This document shows, one piece after another, positions 39,667 to 50,946 of a DNA stretch of 64,000 nucleotides. How positions within the stretch are numbered: position 1 is the stretch's first letter; every line of letters starts with the position of its first letter. The translations under genes were made by a program, and so were the position numbers. The stretch is from Tsukamurella tyrosinosolvens (GTDB taxonomy: Bacteria; Actinomycetota; Actinomycetes; Mycobacteriales; Mycobacteriaceae), in NCBI RefSeq assembly GCF_900104775.1, contig NZ_FNSA01000003.1, forward strand, positions 4,712,001 through 4,776,000, given 5' to 3'. The notes beneath the pieces were generated by a model that made no database searches, was not told the DNA's origin, and was given only the letters and a program-made list of their open reading frames with translations.

Positions 39667-41445
39667 TCAGCCCGCCAGCTCGATCGAACCGCCGGGGATG
39701 GCGTCGATCAGCTTGCGCGTGTAATCCGACGACGGGTTGTCGTACACCTGGTCCGTCGGACCCTGCTCCATGACCTTGCCGCCTGCCATCACCAGCGTCT
39801 GGTGCGCGATCTGCTTGACCACCGCCAGGTCGTGGGTGATGAACAGGTAGGTCAGGCCCAGCTCCTGCTGCAGCCCCTCGAGCAGCGTGAGGATCTGCGC
39901 CTGCACCAGCACGTCGAGCGCGGAGACCGCCTCGTCGAGCACGATCACCTCGGGATTGAGCGCCAGCGCCCGCGCGATGGCGACGCGCTGCCGCTGACCG
40001 CCCGACAGCTCGTTCGGGTAGCGGTGCATGGTGTCCACCGGTAGCGCCACCATCTCGAGCAGTTCCTTCGCCCGCTCCACCCGCGACGCCTTGTCGCCGA
40101 TGCCGTGCACCACCAGCGGCTCCGTGATCGCCCGGTAGATCGAGTACATCGGATCCAAAGAGCCGTAAGGGTTCTGGAAGACGGGCTGCACCCGCCGCCG
40201 GAACTCCTTCGCCTCCGCCCCGCGGATGGTGGTCACGTCCTTCCCGTCGAATTCGACGGTGCCGCTGGTCGGCTCGAGCAGGCCGAGCACCATGCGGGCC
40301 ACCGTCGACTTGCCCGAGCCGGACTCGCCCACCACCGCGGTGGTGGTACCCCGCAGCATGGTGAAGCTGACGTCGTCGACCGCACGGAAGTCGCTGCTCT
40401 GGAACGGCAGCGAGCCCCGGATCGGGAAGTCCTTCACCAGGTTCGCGGCGACCACGACCTCCGCCGGCCCCTTCGCTGCGGAGTCCTTGAGCTCGCCCTT
40501 GACCGTCTCCAGCGCCACGTCCGAGCCGCCGACGCCCGACTCCATCACGTCCGTCACCGCGGCCGCGACCGGCGGGATCTCGGACCGCCGCGCCGACAGC
40601 GACGGCGCCGCGGCGACGAGCCGCTTGGTGTACTCGTGCTGCGGATCCTGCAGGATCTCCAGCGCGGGACCGGATTCCACGACACGACCCTTGTACATCA
40701 CCACGAGGTGGCTGGCGCGCTCGGCGGCCAGCCCCAGGTCGTGCGTGATGAGCAGCACCGCGGTGCCGAGGTCGGAGGTCAGGGTGTCCAGGTGATCCAG
40801 GATCTGCCGCTGCACCGTGACGTCGAGCGCGGACGTCGGCTCGTCGGCGATGAGCAGCTTCGGCCGGCAGGCCAGGCCGATCGCGATGAGCGCGCGCTGC
40901 TTCATGCCGCCCGAGAACTCGTGCGGGTACTGGTTCACCCGCTTGTCGGGCTCCTTCATCCCGGCCTCGGCGAGCAGCGCGATCGCCCGCTTCTTGGCGT
41001 CGCCCTCCTCGGCGTTGTTGGCCTTGAGGGTCTCCCGGATCTGGAAGCCCACGCGCCACAGCGGGTTCAGGTTGGTGTTCGGATCCTGGGGAACCAGGCC
41101 GATGCCGTTGCCTCGGATCTTCTGGAAGTCCTTCTCGGAGGCCTTCGACAGGTCCTGACCGTCGAAGACGATCTTCCCGCTCGCCACCTTGCCCGTGCCC
41201 TGCAGCAGGCCCATCACGGCCGCGGCCGTGGTGGACTTGCCCGAGCCCGACTCGCCGACGATCGCCACCGTCTGGCCCGGGTAGACCGTGAGGTTGGCGC
41301 CCCGGACCGCGGGGACGGGCTTGCCCTGGACGTCGAATTCCACGACGAGGTCGCGGATCTCGAGCAGCGGCGACGGCGTCTTGCCGAGCGCCGAGGCGAC
41401 CTTGTCCTTGACCTTGCTCAGGCCGTGCTTGTGCTCGTCGGACAT
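39667..41445 (-). CDS. dppD: peptide ABC transporter, fused double ATPase
   Basis: The protein has 592 residues and two complete ABC modules in one chain. Module 1 has AIVGESGSGKSTTAAAVMG, ALIAIGLACRPKLLIADEPT and FSGGMKQR; module 2 has AVVGESGSGKSTVARMVLG, LSGGQRQRVAIARALALNP and VIVLDEAVSALD. Both C-terminal oligopeptide-transporter extensions are present. It energises uptake of di/oligopeptides through DppB and DppC. Its ATG overlaps the dppC stop by one base. M. tuberculosis Rv3663c has the same fused architecture. Confidence 0.9.
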   Translation of the reverse strand: MSDEHKHGLSKVKDKVASALGKTPSPLLEIRDLVVEFDVQGKPVPAVRGANLTVYPGQTVAIVGESGSGKSTTAAAVMGLLQGTGKVASGKIVFDGQDLSKASEKDFQKIRGNGIGLVPQDPNTNLNPLWRVGFQIRETLKANNAEEGDAKKRAIALLAEAGMKEPDKRVNQYPHEFSGGMKQRALIAIGLACRPKLLIADEPTSALDVTVQRQILDHLDTLTSDLGTAVLLITHDLGLAAERASHLVVMYKGRVVESGPALEILQDPQHEYTKRLVAAAPSLSARRSEIPPVAAAVTDVMESGVGGSDVALETVKGELKDSAAKGPAEVVVAANLVKDFPIRGSLPFQSSDFRAVDDVSFTMLRGTTTAVVGESGSGKSTVARMVLGLLEPTSGTVEFDGKDVTTIRGAEAKEFRRRVQPVFQNPYGSLDPMYSIYRAITEPLVVHGIGDKASRVERAKELLEMVALPVDTMHRYPNELSGGQRQRVAIARALALNPEVIVLDEAVSALDVLVQAQILTLLEGLQQELGLTYLFITHDLAVVKQIAHQTLVMAGGKVMEQGPTDQVYDNPSSDYTRKLIDAIPGGSIELAG

Positions 41446-42395
41446 CAGCGCTTCCTCGCCTTCGGATCGAGTGCGTCGCTCAGGACGTCACCGAGCATCA
41501 TGAACGTGAGCACGGTGATCGCCAGAGCGGCCGCGGGGAAGAACAGGATGGGGCTGCCCTCACGCAGACGCGGCTGCCCCGAGGCGATGTCCATGCCCCA
41601 GGAGATCGAACTCTCCGGCAGGCCGATCCCGAGGTACGACAGCGTGGCCTCGGTGACGATGAACACGCCCAGCGCGACGGTGGCGACCACAATGACGGGC
41701 CCGAGGCAGTTGGGGATCACGTGCGTGAACAGCGTGCGGATCTTGGAGGCACCCAGGGACTTCGCGGCGTCGATGAACTCCTCGTTGCGGATGGAGATGG
41801 CCGCCGACCGCGCGATGCGGGCGATCTGCGGCCAGCTGAAGATCGCGAGGACCAGCACCACGGAGTAGACGGTGCGCGAGGTGACCATCTGCATGACCAC
41901 GACGGCCGCCAGCATGAGCGGCACGCCGAAGAAGACGTCCGACAGGCGCGCGATGAGCGAGTCGAGCCAGCCGCCGAAGAAGCCTGCGGTGGCGCCGAGC
42001 AGTCCGCCGATCACGACCACCGCGGCCGTGGTGAGTACCCCGACGATGACCGATGCCCGTGCGCCGTAGACGGTCCGGGCGTAGATGTCGTGGCCCTGCA
42101 TGTCGGTGCCGAACCAGTGCTCGCCGCTCACCGGGAGCATGGACCGCTCCAGGGTCGCGTAGTGCGGGTCCTTGCCGAAGGCGAAGACGCTGGGGAACAG
42201 AACCACGAGCAGGATGAGCGCGAGCAGCGCGATGCAGACCCAGAACAGGGGGCGCACCTTCAGCTGTAACCACGCCGTCTTCCAGAAGCCCGTGGGCTCC
42301 GCGTCCTGGTCGACGGCGTCGATCGCGCCGACCACGACGTCGTCGGCCGCGGCGACGAAACGTTCCTGTCCGGGGTAGGTGTGAATGTCAGGCAT
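41445..42395 (-). CDS. dppC: peptide ABC transporter permease
   Basis: The permease has 316 residues with an N-terminal cytoplasmic part (the OppC_N domain) and six membrane segments. The EAA-like loop SIRNEEFIDAAKSLGASKIR that contacts the ATPase is visible. FGTDMQGHDIYARTVYG is the conserved start of OppC-type permeases. It overlaps dppB by 8 bases and touches dppD, so dppABCD is one operon reading leftward. Confidence 0.9.
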   Translation of the reverse strand: MPDIHTYPGQERFVAAADDVVVGAIDAVDQDAEPTGFWKTAWLQLKVRPLFWVCIALLALILLVVLFPSVFAFGKDPHYATLERSMLPVSGEHWFGTDMQGHDIYARTVYGARASVIVGVLTTAAVVVIGGLLGATAGFFGGWLDSLIARLSDVFFGVPLMLAAVVVMQMVTSRTVYSVVLVLAIFSWPQIARIARSAAISIRNEEFIDAAKSLGASKIRTLFTHVIPNCLGPVIVVATVALGVFIVTEATLSYLGIGLPESSISWGMDIASGQPRLREGSPILFFPAAALAITVLTFMMLGDVLSDALDPKARKR

Positions 42396-43314
42396 AGCGG
42401 ATCCTCGGGTCGAGGGCGGCGTAGAGCAGGTCGACCACCACGTTGCAGATGAGGTAGATGACGATGAGCACCGTCACGAAGGAGACCACCGTGGCGGCCT
42501 CGCCGCGGATGATCGCCTGGTAGATGGTGCCGCCCACGCCGGGGATGTTGAAGATGCCCTCCGTGACGAGCGCACCGCCCATGAGGGCCCCGATGTCGGC
42601 GCCCAGGAACGTGACCACGGGGATCAGCGAGTTCCGCAGCACGTGCACCAGGACGACGCGCGAGCGCGGCAGGCCTTTGGCCGTCGCGGTCCGCACGTAG
42701 TCGGCGGTCAGGTTCTGCGAGACCTGCGACCGGGTGAGCCGCACGACGTAGGCGAAGGACACCAGGCCGAGCACGATGCCCGGCAGCAGCAGGTGGTAGA
42801 AGTCCAGGTTGCCGCCGACGGTGACCGGGAACCACTCCAGCTTGATGCCGAAGACGAACTGCGCGACGAAGCCGAGCACGAAGATCGGCACGGCGATGAT
42901 GATCAGGGAGACGAACAGGATCGACGTGTCGAACAGCTTGCCCTTCTTCAGGCCGGCGATCACGCCGAAGAAGATGCCCAGGATCGTCTCGACCGCGAGC
43001 GCGATGAGCGCGAGGTTCACCGTGACCGGGAAGGCCCGCTTCATCACGTCCCACACCGGCTGGCCCGAGAACGAGGTGCCGAAGTCGAGCGAGAACACGC
43101 CCTTGATGTAGTACCAGTACTGCACCAGGAAGGGCTGGTCGAGGTGGTACTGCGCGCGCAGGCCCTCGACGATCTCCGGCGGCAACTTGCGGTCACCGCC
43201 GAGCGCGGCGATCGGGTCGGCGGGCACGAGGAAGACGAGCGCGTAGATGAGCAGCGTCGCCCCGAAGAAGACGATCACGAGCTGCCCGAGGCGGCTCAGC
43301 AGATATCTCGCCAT
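42388..43314 (-). CDS. dppB: peptide ABC transporter permease
   Basis: The permease has 308 residues with six membrane segments. MARYLLSRLGQLVIVFFGAT is the typical DppB N-terminus and LTADYVRTATAKGLPRSRVV the EAA loop. It pairs with DppC to form the channel. It begins 4 bases after the dppA stop. Confidence 0.9.
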   Translation of the reverse strand: MARYLLSRLGQLVIVFFGATLLIYALVFLVPADPIAALGGDRKLPPEIVEGLRAQYHLDQPFLVQYWYYIKGVFSLDFGTSFSGQPVWDVMKRAFPVTVNLALIALAVETILGIFFGVIAGLKKGKLFDTSILFVSLIIIAVPIFVLGFVAQFVFGIKLEWFPVTVGGNLDFYHLLLPGIVLGLVSFAYVVRLTRSQVSQNLTADYVRTATAKGLPRSRVVLVHVLRNSLIPVVTFLGADIGALMGGALVTEGIFNIPGVGGTIYQAIIRGEAATVVSFVTVLIVIYLICNVVVDLLYAALDPRIRYA

Positions 43315-43318
43315 GGGC

Positions 43319-44950
43319 CTACTCCTTCGTCATGTTCGGGTAGTCGGGACGGCCGTTCCAGGTGAGCTCGCCGCGGACGCCCTCGCCGAGCACTGCGGCC
43401 TGGATGTAGTCCCACATCGGGACGATCGGGAGGTCGCGGAGCAGGATCTCCTGCGCCCGGTTCACCAGCTCGGTCGACTTCACCGGATCGAGGGTGCTCT
43501 CCGCCTGGTCGATCAGCGCGTCGAACTGCGGGTTGCTGTAGTCGCCGTCGTTCGAGCCGCCGCCGGTGACGTAGTTCGGCACCAGGAAGTTCAGCTGCGT
43601 CGGGTAGTCGCCCTGCCAGCCGTTGCGGCCCGCAGCGGTGAGCGTCTTCTTGGTCAGCTCGTCGCGGATCTGCTTGAACGTGGCGTAGGGCTTGCCCGAG
43701 GCCTCGATACCCAGGGTGTTCTTGACCTGGTTCGTCACCGCGTCGACCCACACCTTGTGGCCGCCGTCCGAGTTGTAGGCGATCTGGAACGCTCCGGTCC
43801 ACGGCTTGATCGCGTTCGCCTGGGCCCAGCGCTGCTTCGCGAGCTCCGGGTTGTACTTGACGGTCTCGTTGCCGGGCAGGTCCGCCCGCCAGCCGGGGAT
43901 CGCCTGCGCGGTGAAGTCCACCGACGGATTACGCATGCCCCGGAAGACCTTCTCGATGATCTGCGGCCGGTTGATCGACATGGAGATGGCCTGGCGCCGC
44001 AGGCGGCCCTCCTCGTCGGGCCCGAAGTGCTCGAGGAACTGCGGGATCACGAAGGACTGCGTCTGCGCCGTCGGCCGGGTGATCGCCCGGTCGCCGAAGG
44101 TCTTGCGGAAGGAACCCAGCGCGCTGTCGGGCAGTTCGTCCTGGAGATCCAGGTTTCCGGACAGGATGTCCGTGTACGCCGCGTCGTAGGACTCGTACAT
44201 GATGAAGGTGATCCCGCCGTTCTTCGGCTTCGTCCCCTTGTACTCCGCGTTGCGCACGACCTCGAGCTGGACGTTGTGCCGCCACTGCTTGAGCTTGTAC
44301 GGGCCGTTGCCCACCGGATTCTGACCGAACTTCTCCTTCCCCTCGGTGAAGAAGACGTCGGGCAGCGGCGAGAACGGGTAGAAACCGAGCGCCAGCTTGA
44401 AATCGATGTTCGGGGCCGCGAGCCGAATCGAGAAGGTGTAGTCGTCGATCACCCTCAGGCCCCGCATCTCGGTGGCCGGCGAGTCCTTCCCCTTGACCTC
44501 GTCGAAGCCCTCGATCGGGGCGAAGAAGTCCTGCTGCTTCTGCAGGTTCTTCCCTGAGGCGCCGAAGTTCCAGGCGCGCACGTAGTTCGAGGCCTTGACC
44601 GGCGTGCCGTCGGTGAACGTCCAGTCCCGCTTGAGCTTGACCAGGAAGTTCTGGTTGTCGGTGGTCTCCACCGACTCGGCGTTGGCCAGCTCGGGGGTAC
44701 CGTCGGGCCGGTAGTCGTAGAGCCCGTCGAAGAGCATCTCGATGACCTGACCGCCGCCCTTCTCGTTGGTGTCACTCGGGACGAGGCCGCTCTGCGGCTC
44801 GGTCGAGTTCACCCGGACGGTCGCGTCAGGCCCCTTGGTATCGGCCGATTTCGCACCGTCCATGCTGCACCCGGACACCGCCAGGCTCGCGGCGACGGCG
44901 ACAGCGAGGATCGCTCGCGCCGCCGGCCACCGCCTACTTCGTATTCCCAC
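43319..44950 (-). CDS. dppA: peptide-binding lipoprotein of ABC transporter
   Basis: This family-5 extracellular solute-binding lipoprotein has 543 residues. The signal peptide ends LAVSGCS, with the lipid-modified cysteine at residue 28. Family signatures are LVKLKRDWTFTDGTPVKASN and NPVGNGPYKLKQW. It collects peptides outside the cell for DppBC; the mycobacterial orthologue (Rv3666c) also takes part in heme uptake. It is the first gene of the operon, facing acs across a 217-base promoter region. Confidence 0.9.
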   Translation of the reverse strand: MGIRSRRWPAARAILAVAVAASLAVSGCSMDGAKSADTKGPDATVRVNSTEPQSGLVPSDTNEKGGGQVIEMLFDGLYDYRPDGTPELANAESVETTDNQNFLVKLKRDWTFTDGTPVKASNYVRAWNFGASGKNLQKQQDFFAPIEGFDEVKGKDSPATEMRGLRVIDDYTFSIRLAAPNIDFKLALGFYPFSPLPDVFFTEGKEKFGQNPVGNGPYKLKQWRHNVQLEVVRNAEYKGTKPKNGGITFIMYESYDAAYTDILSGNLDLQDELPDSALGSFRKTFGDRAITRPTAQTQSFVIPQFLEHFGPDEEGRLRRQAISMSINRPQIIEKVFRGMRNPSVDFTAQAIPGWRADLPGNETVKYNPELAKQRWAQANAIKPWTGAFQIAYNSDGGHKVWVDAVTNQVKNTLGIEASGKPYATFKQIRDELTKKTLTAAGRNGWQGDYPTQLNFLVPNYVTGGGSNDGDYSNPQFDALIDQAESTLDPVKSTELVNRAQEILLRDLPIVPMWDYIQAAVLGEGVRGELTWNGRPDYPNMTKE

Positions 44951-45167
44951 AACTACCTCCGCCTTGTGTTGGCCGTTTCGGTGAACAGCACTTTAAGTCC
45001 GCCCGCCCGCTGTGTCCCGGTAACCGGCAGCACTGCTAACCGACTCGCGCGCCGAGCGCCAGTGATTTTCCCCTCCGGCCGAGCGCAACCCGTTGCAACC
45101 CGCCCTCGGCACCGTCGAATTTCGACTTTCCGCTGCCGCCCCTTCCTGCCCTCCCTACGATTGACCC

Positions 45168-47114
<1,947 letters not shown>

Positions 47115-47158
47115 ATCACCTCGCTTCGAGCGACCGGGGGCGGTAACGTCCGGTAGCT

Positions 47159-48010
47159 GTGTCGTCGCCAACCGCGGCCGCAGCTCCCGGGCGTGCCGCC
47201 CCCTCCGCCGTTCTCCGCCCGTACGTCCGCCTGACAGTGGCCGGCTTCCGCCAGCAGTCAACCTATCTGGGCGCGGCGGCCGCGGGCGTGTTCACCAACG
47301 CCGTCTTCGGCTTCGTCAAGATGGCGATCCTGCTCGCGACGCTCGCCGGCGCGGGAGGGGTCGCGGGCGGGTACACGCCGGAGCTGATGGTGAGCTACAT
47401 CTTCCTGTCGCAGGGCATGCTCACGGCGATCGGCGCCTTCGGCGGTGACGGCGCTTTGGCCGAGCGAATCCGCACCGGCGACATCGCCGTCGATTTCCTG
47501 CGCCCCGTGAACGTCCAGTTCGCGACGCTCGCAACGGTGCTCGGCGGCGCCGTCTACTCGCTCATCCCGCGGGCGCTGCCACTCGTGGCGATCGGCGCCG
47601 CGACCTCGATGATGGCCTGGGCGGGCGAGCCGGCCGCGTATCCGCTGGCCGCCCTGAGCGTCCTGCTGTCGATCGTCCTGGCGCAGGCGCTGCTCTACTG
47701 CGTGCAGGTCCTCGGCTTCTGGGTGGTGGATACGCGCGGGATCCAGATGTTCCACATGGTCGCGGGAACCTTCCTCATGGGCATGTTCGTGCCGGTGGGC
47801 CTGTTCCCCGGCTGGCTGGCGCGCATCGCTGAGTTCACGCCCTTCGGGTGGATCCTCATGCCGCCGTGCGACATCCTGTCCGGCCGCATCGACGCCGCGG
47901 CGGGCCTCACGGCCGTGGGGATCCAGGCGGGGTGGACGGTGGCCGTGCTCGCGGCGGGCGCCCTGCTCACGAGGGCCGGCCGGCGGCGCCTGGAGGTGCA
48001 GGGTGGCTGA
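47159..48010 (+). CDS. ABC-2 type exporter permease 1
   Basis: The permease has 283 residues with six membrane segments. Distinctive parts are RLTVAGFRQQSTYLGAAAAG, RIRTGDIAVDFLRPVNVQF (the conserved GD/RP loop of this ABC-2 subfamily) and FMVPxG-like FVPVGLFPGWLARIAEFTPF. It pairs with the second permease and the ATPase encoded next, with which it overlaps. Related three-gene sets in actinobacteria export toxic compounds such as viologens; the substrate here is unknown. Confidence 0.8.
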   Translation: MSSPTAAAAPGRAAPSAVLRPYVRLTVAGFRQQSTYLGAAAAGVFTNAVFGFVKMAILLATLAGAGGVAGGYTPELMVSYIFLSQGMLTAIGAFGGDGALAERIRTGDIAVDFLRPVNVQFATLATVLGGAVYSLIPRALPLVAIGAATSMMAWAGEPAAYPLAALSVLLSIVLAQALLYCVQVLGFWVVDTRGIQMFHMVAGTFLMGMFVPVGLFPGWLARIAEFTPFGWILMPPCDILSGRIDAAAGLTAVGIQAGWTVAVLAAGALLTRAGRRRLEVQGG

Positions 48011-48830
48011 CACCGTGTCCGCTGCGCGCCCCGACCCGCTCGCGCCGTACCGCGCGGTGCTGACCTCACGCGTGCAGGCGCAGGTGAGCTACCGCGCCTC
48101 GCTGGCGATGGACCTGGTCGCGGCGCTGCTGCTGGGCCTCGTCGAGCTCGCCGAGGTGTGGCTGTTGTTCCACAACGCGAAGGTCATCGGCGGCCTCACG
48201 TTCTCGGCCGTGCTGCTGGTCTTCGCGCTGGCCGACCTCTCGTTCTGCGCGGCGGACATCCTGTTCGGGCACCTCGACAAGCTGCCCCGGTACGTGCGGG
48301 CCGGCACGATCGACGTCTTCTACCTGCGCCCGCAGCCGATCCTGCTGCAGCTCATGACCAGCGACATCCGCGTCCACCGCCTCACCCGGCCGGCGGTCAG
48401 CCTCTTCGCGCTGGGCTACGCCCTCACCCACAACGCGATCGCGTGGGGTCCCGGCACCGTCGGCATGCTGGTGCTCGCGCTCGTCTGCGGGCCGATCATC
48501 TACTCGGCGGTCTTCGTGATCGCCGCGGGCCTGCAGTTCGTGCTCGTCAACGGCGCCGAGTTCACCAGCTCCTTCGTCTACGGCGGCAGGTACGCCGCCT
48601 CCCAACCGGCGTCGGTGTGGCCGGGCGCGATCAAGGTGACCTTCGGCTTCGTGCTCCCGCTCGCCTTCACCGGCTACCTTCCGGCCCTGTCCATCCTGGG
48701 CCTGCCCGGCGATGGACCGTTCCGGCCGGAGCTGGCGTGGGCGCTGCCGTTGGCCACCGCGTGGGTCGTCCTCCTGGCCGGCGCGACGTGGCGCTGGGGA
48801 CTGCGACACTACCGGGGAGCGGGCGGATGA
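48003..48830 (+). CDS. ABC-2 type exporter permease 2
   Basis: This permease of 275 residues has six membrane segments and is related to but divergent from the first. HLDKLPRYVRAGTIDVFYLRPQPILLQL is the corresponding cytoplasmic loop. It overlaps the first permease by 8 bases and the ATPase by 4 (ATGA), so translation of the three is coupled. Confidence 0.8.
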   Translation: MADTVSAARPDPLAPYRAVLTSRVQAQVSYRASLAMDLVAALLLGLVELAEVWLLFHNAKVIGGLTFSAVLLVFALADLSFCAADILFGHLDKLPRYVRAGTIDVFYLRPQPILLQLMTSDIRVHRLTRPAVSLFALGYALTHNAIAWGPGTVGMLVLALVCGPIIYSAVFVIAAGLQFVLVNGAEFTSSFVYGGRYAASQPASVWPGAIKVTFGFVLPLAFTGYLPALSILGLPGDGPFRPELAWALPLATAWVVLLAGATWRWGLRHYRGAGG

Positions 48831-49786
48831 CCGGGCACATCATCGAGACGCGGGACCTGACCCGCACCTTCGTCAAGCGCGGCTGGAACGGGCGTACCAA
48901 GAGCGTCACCACCGCCGTCGACCACCTGGACCTGACGATCACGCCGGGCGAGTCCGTCGGGTACATCGGCGCCAACGGTGCCGGCAAGTCGACCACGATC
49001 AAGATGCTCATGGGCATCCTCGTGCCCACGTCGGGCACGGTACGCACCGTCGGGCTCGATCCCCTGGCCCGGCGACGCGACGTGGCCCGCCGCGTCGGCG
49101 TCGTCTTCGGGCAGCGGTCGCAGCTGTGGTGGGACCTGCCCACCGGGCGGTCGCTGGAGATCCTCGCCGCGGTGCACCGCCTGCCCGACGCGGTCGGGAA
49201 GGAGCGGGCGGACCGGCTGATCGAGCAGCTGGAACTCGGCGCCTACCTCGACCGTCCGGTGCGACAGCTCAGCCTCGGCGAGCGGATGCGCGCGGAAGTC
49301 GCCGCGTCGCTGATGCATTCACCGGAGCTGTTGATCCTCGACGAGCCCACCATCGGCCTCGACGTGCTCAGCAAGCAGCGGCTGCGCGAGTTCCTCATCG
49401 CCGAGCGCGCCGAGCGCGGCCTCACGCTGCTGCTCACCACGCACGACATGGGCGACGTGGAGCGGCTGTGCGAGCGGATCCTCGTCGTCGATCACGGCCG
49501 GACCGCGTTCGACGGCACGCTCGACGGCCTGGTCGGCACCGTCGGCGCCGCGCGCGTCCTCGTGCTCGACCTGGACCGGCCCACACCGGATCTCGAGGTC
49601 GACGGTGCGCGGCACCTCGCCAGCGAGGGCGGGGGCCTGCGCCAACGGCTGGAGCTGTCCGCGCCCCTGCCGCAGGTGCTCGCGGCCGTCGCCGAGCGCG
49701 CGACCGTGCGCGACCTCACCGTCGAGGAGCCCGACATCGAGGACGTGGTGCGGCGGCTCTACGAGCGCTCGCGCCCGAACACCTGA
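48827..49786 (+). CDS. ABC exporter ATP-binding protein
   Basis: The protein has 319 residues. GYIGANGAGKSTTIKMLMG is the Walker A motif, VRQLSLGERMRAEVAASL the signature (LSLGE) and LLILDEPTIGLD the Walker B. VGVVFGQRSQLWWDLPTGRS is characteristic of the DRA/ABC-2 exporter group that accompanies this permease pair. The end overlaps the convergent SnoaL-like gene by 28 bases. Confidence 0.88.
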   Translation: MTGHIIETRDLTRTFVKRGWNGRTKSVTTAVDHLDLTITPGESVGYIGANGAGKSTTIKMLMGILVPTSGTVRTVGLDPLARRRDVARRVGVVFGQRSQLWWDLPTGRSLEILAAVHRLPDAVGKERADRLIEQLELGAYLDRPVRQLSLGERMRAEVAASLMHSPELLILDEPTIGLDVLSKQRLREFLIAERAERGLTLLLTTHDMGDVERLCERILVVDHGRTAFDGTLDGLVGTVGAARVLVLDLDRPTPDLEVDGARHLASEGGGLRQRLELSAPLPQVLAAVAERATVRDLTVEEPDIEDVVRRLYERSRPNT

Positions 49787-50283
49787 GCGCGCAGCACGTA
49801 CACCGGGTCGCCCCCGCCGCGCGCGGGCGGCGGGCCGGCCTCGGGCACGCCGAGCGGCCCGGTCAGGTCCTTCTCCCAGCGCGTCCAGTCGGTGACGGCC
49901 CAGCGCTCGGCGATCGCCCACCGCCCGTCCCGCCGCTCGAACCGGTCCACGTACCGCAGCCCCAGCGTGAGATACGCCTGCAGCTCCGCGCCCGGCGCGG
50001 ACCAATGCGTTGCGGTGCAATAGGTCTCGACCACCGCGACGTCACCTGCCAACTCGCACAGGTGGTTGCCGACCTGGTGGTGCGTGCCGCCGAGCGACTC
50101 CAGCTGCCCCCGCACCCAGGGCACGTACTCCTCGACGGGACCGTCGAAGCCCGTGTGGTGGTCGACGGCGCCGGGGTGGTAGCAGGCGCGCACCGCCTCC
50201 GGGTCGAGGCGGTCGATGCCACGGCAGTACCGCAGCACGACATCGTGGATCTCGCGCCGGGCCAGGAGTTCGTCGACGGTCAT
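49759..50283 (-). CDS. SnoaL-like / NTF2-fold protein
   Basis: This cone-shaped alpha+beta barrel protein has 174 residues. LLARREIHDVVLRYCRGIDR and ACYHPGAVDHHTGFDGPVEE are typical of the SnoaL_4 group, with the His/Asp pocket residues; GDVAVVETYCTATHW and RYVDRFERRDGRWAIAERW follow. Members are dehydratases, isomerases or ligand-binding proteins. The substrate is unknown. ATG at 50283. Confidence 0.8.
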   Translation of the reverse strand: MTVDELLARREIHDVVLRYCRGIDRLDPEAVRACYHPGAVDHHTGFDGPVEEYVPWVRGQLESLGGTHHQVGNHLCELAGDVAVVETYCTATHWSAPGAELQAYLTLGLRYVDRFERRDGRWAIAERWAVTDWTRWEKDLTGPLGVPEAGPPPARGGGDPVYVLRAQVFGRERS

Positions 50284-50340
50284 GGCGCCAGTGGACCACG
50301 GGAGGTGGACCACGCGGGCGCGAACCGGTAGGCAGTATCC

Positions 50341-50946
50341 ATGGGTTTCACCCGCGAGCAGCTGCTCGCCTACTCGGACACCACGGTGCCGGACCTCCTC
50401 GGCCCGGATTGCCGGCTCCTGTTCTCCGGGATCAACCCGGGTCTGTGGACGGCGGCCACGGGCGCGCACTTCGCGCGGCCCGGCAACCGCTTCTACCCCG
50501 CCCTGTACGGGGCGGGCATCGTCGACCACGTCATCGACGCCACCGACGGCATGAGCTTCGCCGACCGGAACGCGCTGGTGGACGCGGGGATCGGCATCAC
50601 CAACGTCGCGCCGCGGGCCACGGCGAAGGCGAGCGAGCTGACCGCGGAGGAACTCCGCGAGGGCGGCGAGGCACTGGTCGAGCGGGTGCTCCAGGTGGCG
50701 CCGCGGATCCTCGCGGTACTCGGGATCACCGCCTACCGCACGGCCTTCCACGAGCCGAAGGCGGTGCCGGGCCCGCAGGAGCGCACCATCGGCGAGACGC
50801 GGGTGTGGGTGCTGCCCAACCCGAGCGGACTCAACGCCCACGAGACGGTCGACACGCTCGCGGCGGCCTACCGTCGGGCCGCCGAGGCGGCGGGGATCAG
50901 CCTGCGGCCCGCTGGAACGCGTCCGCCCGGACCTGCACCAGTGTGA
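50341..50946 (+). CDS. mug: G/U mismatch-specific DNA glycosylase
   Basis: This uracil-DNA-glycosylase-superfamily protein has 201 residues. LLFSGINPGLWTAATGAHFARPGNRFYP carries the GxNPG motif with the asparagine that activates water in Mug/TDG enzymes, and WVLPNPSGLNAH is motif 2 with the wedge region. It removes uracil and ethenocytosine opposite G. The 3' end overlaps the convergent panE-like gene by 50 bases. Confidence 0.9.
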   Translation: MGFTREQLLAYSDTTVPDLLGPDCRLLFSGINPGLWTAATGAHFARPGNRFYPALYGAGIVDHVIDATDGMSFADRNALVDAGIGITNVAPRATAKASELTAEELREGGEALVERVLQVAPRILAVLGITAYRTAFHEPKAVPGPQERTIGETRVWVLPNPSGLNAHETVDTLAAAYRRAAEAAGISLRPAGTRPPGPAPV